Source: Pseudomonadota bacterium (GTDB lineage: Bacteria > Pseudomonadota > Gammaproteobacteria > Burkholderiales > Burkholderiaceae). From it: a DNA stretch of 9,820 nt. Below the pieces are notes generated by a model. The model was not told the origin of the DNA. It searched no databases and was given only the letters and a program-made list of their open reading frames with translations. The translations under genes were made by a program, and so were the position numbers. Positions 6,853-9,820 of this stretch are shown in pieces. The stretch is from assembly GCA_029777935.1 (NCBI GenBank), contig JAKORH010000172.1:1-9820 (forward strand), in the 5' to 3' direction. Each line of letters starts with the position of its first letter. Positions within the stretch are counted from its first letter, which is position 1.

Positions 6853-8376
6853 ATGAAGAAACTACTCGCAATGCTGCTCGTGGCCGGCGCCTACGCGCTC
6901 GGCACGCTGCCGTCCGCGGCGATCGCCCAGACGCCCGCCGCCGAGGCCAGGAAGGACGAGGCGAAGAAGGAAGAAGCCAGGCAGGACGCCGCGCCCGCTC
7001 AGGAGGCGAAGAAGGAAGAAGCCAAGGCGCCCGAAGCCAAGCCTGCGCCCACGCCGAACAAGGGCGACACCGCGTGGATGCTGACCTCCACCGCGCTCGT
7101 TCTTCTGATGTCGGTGCCGGCACTGGCGCTCTTCTACGGCGGGCTGGTGCGCACCAAGAACATGCTGAGCGTGCTGATGCAGGTATTCGTGACCTTCTCC
7201 CTGGTGTCGGTGCTGTGGTGCGTGTACGGCTACAGCCTGGCCTTCACCGAGGGCAACGCGTACTTCGGCGGCTTCGATCGTCTGTTCCTCGCCGGCACGT
7301 TTGACGCGATGAAGGGCGAGTACTCGATGGCGGCGACCTTCTCCAAGGCCACGCCGATGTACGAGCTCGTCTACGTCGCGTTCCAGGCCACCTTCGCCGC
7401 GATCACCTGCTGCCTGGTGCTCGGCGCGACGGTGGACCGCATCAAGTTCTCGGCGGTGCTGATCTTCGTCGTGATCTGGTTCACGTTCAGCTACCTGCCG
7501 ATCGCGCACATGGTGTGGTTCTGGGCCGGCCCCGACGCGTACACCTCGCCCGATGTGGTCGACAAGGTCAACGCCACCGCCGGCAAGATCTGGCAGTGGG
7601 GCGCGCTCGATTTCGCCGGTGGCACGGTCGTGCACATCAACGCCGGCGTGGCCGGGCTGGTGGGCGCGTACCTGCTCGGCAAGCGGATCGGCTACGGCCG
7701 CGAGTCGATGGCGCCGCACAGCCTGACGATGACGATGATCGGCGCGTCGCTGCTGTGGTTCGGCTGGTTCGGCTTCAACGCCGGCTCGGCGCTGGAGGCC
7801 AACGGGTCGGCCGCGCTGGCGTTCATCAACACCTTCCTCGCCACCGCGCTCGCAGTGCTGGCGTGGACGTTCGCCGAGTGGATGTTCAAGGGCAAGCCGT
7901 CGATGCTGGGCGCGGCCTCCGGTGCCGTCGCGGGGCTGGTGGCGATCACGCCGGCCGCGGGCAACGTCGGCATCCTCGGCGCGTTCGTGATCGGCATCGT
8001 CGCCGGGCTGATCTGCTTCTGGGGCGTGACGGGGCTGAAGCGGATGCTCAGGGTCGACGATGCGCTCGACGTGTTCGGCGTGCACGCGGTCGGCGGCATC
8101 ACCGGCGCGCTGTTGACGGGCGTGTTCAACTCGCAGTACCTCGGCGGCCCGGGCATGGTGACCGACTGGGTGACCGGCAAGGTCGGCTCGACGCCGGTCT
8201 TCGCGCAGTTGCTGATCCAGGCCAAGGCCGTCGGGCTGACGGTCGTGTGGACCGCGGTGGTCGCGCTGGTCGCGTTCAAGATCGCGGACCTGATCGTCGG
8301 CCTGCGCGTGGCCGAGGAAGAGGAGCGCGAAGGGCTCGACACCACCTACCACGGCGAGTCCGCGTACCACTACTGA
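6853..8376 (+). CDS. amtB: Ammonium transporter AmtB
   Basis: This 507-residue inner-membrane ammonium channel has a signal peptide (1-25, cut near AIA/QT), a charged linker (about 26-72), eleven predicted membrane spans from about residue 76 to 485, and a cytoplasmic tail (GLRVAEEEEREGL...) that contacts GlnK. The pore residues are intact: Asp253 in DFAGGTVVH, the twin histidines His261 and His411 (VVHINAG, GVHAVGG), exactly 150 residues apart as in E. coli AmtB, and the FGWFGFNAGSALEANG segment (303-318). The linker is unusual: it holds two AKKEEA-type repeats and many Lys/Glu/Ala residues, making the protein longer than E. coli AmtB (428 residues). ATG 6853 has AGGGA at 6844-6848 upstream; much earlier in-frame ATGs lie inside glnK and are rejected. 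Confidence 0.97.
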   Translation: MKKLLAMLLVAGAYALGTLPSAAIAQTPAAEARKDEAKKEEARQDAAPAQEAKKEEAKAPEAKPAPTPNKGDTAWMLTSTALVLLMSVPALALFYGGLVRTKNMLSVLMQVFVTFSLVSVLWCVYGYSLAFTEGNAYFGGFDRLFLAGTFDAMKGEYSMAATFSKATPMYELVYVAFQATFAAITCCLVLGATVDRIKFSAVLIFVVIWFTFSYLPIAHMVWFWAGPDAYTSPDVVDKVNATAGKIWQWGALDFAGGTVVHINAGVAGLVGAYLLGKRIGYGRESMAPHSLTMTMIGASLLWFGWFGFNAGSALEANGSAALAFINTFLATALAVLAWTFAEWMFKGKPSMLGAASGAVAGLVAITPAAGNVGILGAFVIGIVAGLICFWGVTGLKRMLRVDDALDVFGVHAVGGITGALLTGVFNSQYLGGPGMVTDWVTGKVGSTPVFAQLLIQAKAVGLTVVWTAVVALVAFKIADLIVGLRVAEEEEREGLDTTYHGESAYHY

Positions 8377-8385
8377 AGTTCCGGG

Positions 8386-8462
8386 GGGCGCGGTCGCGGG
8401 CGTCCGCGCCCGGTCCGTGCCTCCCCGCCCGCCCGGCCGCGCTGGCAGACAGCGCGACCGCG
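8386..8462. repeat. Alternative GC-rich inverted repeats after amtB
   Basis: GGGCGCGG (8386-8393) pairs with CCGCGCCC (8404-8411) around a ten-base loop. CGCGGTCGCG (8389-8398), which overlaps the first arm, is also the exact reverse complement of CGCGACCGCG (8453-8462). Only one pairing can form at a time. Neither is followed by a T run. They lie between the amtB stop and the terminator at 8478, so they may stabilise the mRNA 3' end. Confidence 0.5.
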
Positions 8463-8477
8463 GTGAAGGCGACTCGA

Positions 8478-8507
8478 GGGCGCCCCAAACACGGGCGCCC
8501 TTTTTTT
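8478..8507 (+). terminator. Rho-independent terminator after amtB
   Basis: GGGCGCCC (8478-8485), loop CAAACAC (8486-8492), GGGCGCCC (8493-8500) and seven T residues (8501-8507) form a classic intrinsic terminator about 100 bases after the amtB stop. It should end the porin-glnK-amtB transcript and separate it from gshA. Confidence 0.92.
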
Positions 8508-8534
8508 GCGGCGCGGCGACCCCCACATTCGTGG

Positions 8535-8540
8535 CTAGAA
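8535..8540 (+). promoter_or_regulatory. Possible -10 element for gshA
   Basis: TAGAAT differs from the TATAAT consensus at one base and lies 33 bases before the GTG start at 8573. Transcription would begin near 8547. No -35 like TTGACA is found at 16-18 bases; TTGCGG at 8506-8511 is 23 bases away, which is too far. With a terminator immediately upstream, gshA needs its own promoter, which gives this weak site some support. Confidence 0.35.
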
Positions 8541-8572
8541 TGGCCGTCCGACGTGCGTGCTGGGAGCTCGCC

Positions 8573-9820
8573 GTGTCCAATCCCACCGTCCCGAACCTCA
8601 CCGCCGCAGTCAGCGGCCCGCTGCTGGAACTCGAGCGGCGCATCCTCGATTCAATGCCGGCGATCGAGCGCTGGTTTCGCCTGCAGTGGCAGGACCATAC
8701 GCCGCCGTTCTACGGCTCGGTCGATCTGCGCAATGCCGCGTTCAAGCTGGCGCCGGTCGACATGAATCTCTTCCCCGGCGGGTTCAACAATCTGTCGGAA
8801 GAGATGCTGCCGTGCGCCGTGCAGGCGGCGCAGTCGGCGATCGAGCATCTGTGCCCGGACGCGCGCAACCTGCTGCTGATCCCGGAGCGGCACACTCGCA
8901 ACGTGTTCTACCTGACCAACGTCGCGCGGCTGGTGCGCATCCTGCGCTCGACGGGGCTCGAGGTGCGGATCGGGTCGCTCGCGGCCGAGATCACGCGGCC
9001 GACTGCGATCGACCTGCCCGACGGCGAGCGTCTGACGGTGGAACCGCTGGTACGGCGCGACCGCCGCATCGGCCTGGCCGACCCCGGATCGGTGTCGGGG
9101 GCAGGCTTCGATCCGTGCGTGGTGCTGTTGAACAACGACCTGTCCGCCGGTACGCCCGACATCCTGCGCGACTTGAACGAGCAGGTGCTGGTGCCGCCGT
9201 TGCACGCCGGCTGGACGGTGCGGCGCAAGTCGCATCACTTTGCCGCCTACGACGAGGTGGCCGACGACTTCGCGCGGCTGCTGTCGATCGACCCGTGGCT
9301 GATCAACCCCTACTTCGCGCGCTGCAACCAGGTCGACTTCCACGCGCGCGAGGGCGAGGAGTGCCTGGCCGAAAGCGTCGATCTGGTGCTCACGCGCGTG
9401 CGCGCCAAGTACCAGGAGCACGGCGTCGCGGCGGCGCCGTTCGTGATCGTCAAGGCCGATGCCGGCACTTACGGCATGGGCATCATGACCGTGCGCGATC
9501 CATCCGAAGTGCGCGACCTGAACCGCAAGCAGCGCAACAAGATGGCGGTCGTCAAGGAAGGGCTGGCGGTGCGCGACGTGATCATCCAGGAAGGCGTGCC
9601 GACGGTGGAGAAGGTCGACGCGGCCGTGGCCGAGCCGGTCGTCTACATGGTCGACCGCTACGTCGTGGGCGGCTTCTACCGCGTCAACAAGGAGCGCGGC
9701 ATCGACGAAAACCTGAACGCGCCGGGCATGCACTTCGTGCCGCTGGGGGACGCGCAGCCGTTCGCCGGCTCGTGCAACCTGCCCGACTGCAAGGCGCCGC
9801 CCGGAGGCAACGCGCTCAAT
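8573..9820 (+). CDS. gshA: Glutamate-cysteine ligase, 3' end cut by window
   Basis: This is the first enzyme of glutathione synthesis, joining L-glutamate and L-cysteine with ATP in the cytoplasm. It belongs to the Acidithiobacillus/Ralstonia-type family rather than the E. coli GshA type. The open frame gives 416 residues with no stop, and the family is about 430 residues long, so only a short C-terminus should be missing. Recognisable segments are FNNLSEEMLPC (71-81), LLIPERHTRN, LLNNDLSAG, PPLHAGW, VKADAGTYGMG (293-303, probably in the ATP-binding site) and DENLNAPGM near the end. The start is GTG 8573, preceded at a six-base spacing by GGGAG (8562-8566). An in-frame ATG at 8540 would add 11 residues but overlaps the candidate -10 element and has no Shine-Dalgarno site. 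gshB is expected just outside the window. Confidence 0.93.
   Translation, partial: MSNPTVPNLTAAVSGPLLELERRILDSMPAIERWFRLQWQDHTPPFYGSVDLRNAAFKLAPVDMNLFPGGFNNLSEEMLPCAVQAAQSAIEHLCPDARNLLLIPERHTRNVFYLTNVARLVRILRSTGLEVRIGSLAAEITRPTAIDLPDGERLTVEPLVRRDRRIGLADPGSVSGAGFDPCVVLLNNDLSAGTPDILRDLNEQVLVPPLHAGWTVRRKSHHFAAYDEVADDFARLLSIDPWLINPYFARCNQVDFHAREGEECLAESVDLVLTRVRAKYQEHGVAAAPFVIVKADAGTYGMGIMTVRDPSEVRDLNRKQRNKMAVVKEGLAVRDVIIQEGVPTVEKVDAAVAEPVVYMVDRYVVGGFYRVNKERGIDENLNAPGMHFVPLGDAQPFAGSCNLPDCKAPPGGNALN

Noticed and set aside
6862..8643. 593-residue open frame antisense to amtB
   Set aside because: Arg/His-rich translation typical of the complement of a GC-rich gene; no ribosome site or domain, and it crosses the amtB terminator.

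Overview
This is a GC-rich proteobacterial window, most likely from a Burkholderiales-type betaproteobacterium. The placement rests on gene content: a T. ferrooxidans/Ralstonia-type glutamate-cysteine ligase beside amtB, a UbiK (BMFP) gene divergent from a TorF-like porin, and a porin-glnK-amtB run. No rRNA, tRNA, IS element or CRISPR array is visible. The genes look chromosomal.

Layout. Bases 1-505 hold no convincing gene. The first 260 bases are full of short inverted repeats. A plus-strand gene for a membrane-anchored protein of unknown function follows (506-1372), then a plus-strand PRPP-binding phosphoribosyltransferase (1463-2086). Facing them on the minus strand is a compact cluster read from right to left: ubiK (5527-5288), a fused AmmeMemoRadiSam protein B/A gene (5227-3851), the radical SAM enzyme AmrS (3845-2754), and a dienelactone-hydrolase-like alpha/beta hydrolase (2757-2041). 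The hydrolase overlaps amrS by 4 bases (ATGA). Its 3' end runs 46 bases into the convergent phosphoribosyltransferase gene.

The right half is an ammonium-uptake operon: a TorF-like outer-membrane porin (5717-6484), the PII protein GlnK (6498-6836) and the ammonium channel AmtB (6853-8376). A consensus sigma-54 promoter (5657-5672) precedes it and a hairpin-plus-T7 terminator (8478-8507) closes it. AmtB would carry ammonium across the inner membrane, GlnK would gate it according to nitrogen and energy status, and the porin may supply the outer-membrane route. gshA, the first step of glutathione synthesis, begins at 8573 and runs off the window end.

The two best leads are the four-gene neighbourhood of fused AmrB-AmrA, AmrS, hydrolase and phosphoribosyltransferase, whose biochemical role is not established, and the sigma-54 promoter that places an outer-membrane porin under apparent nitrogen control.
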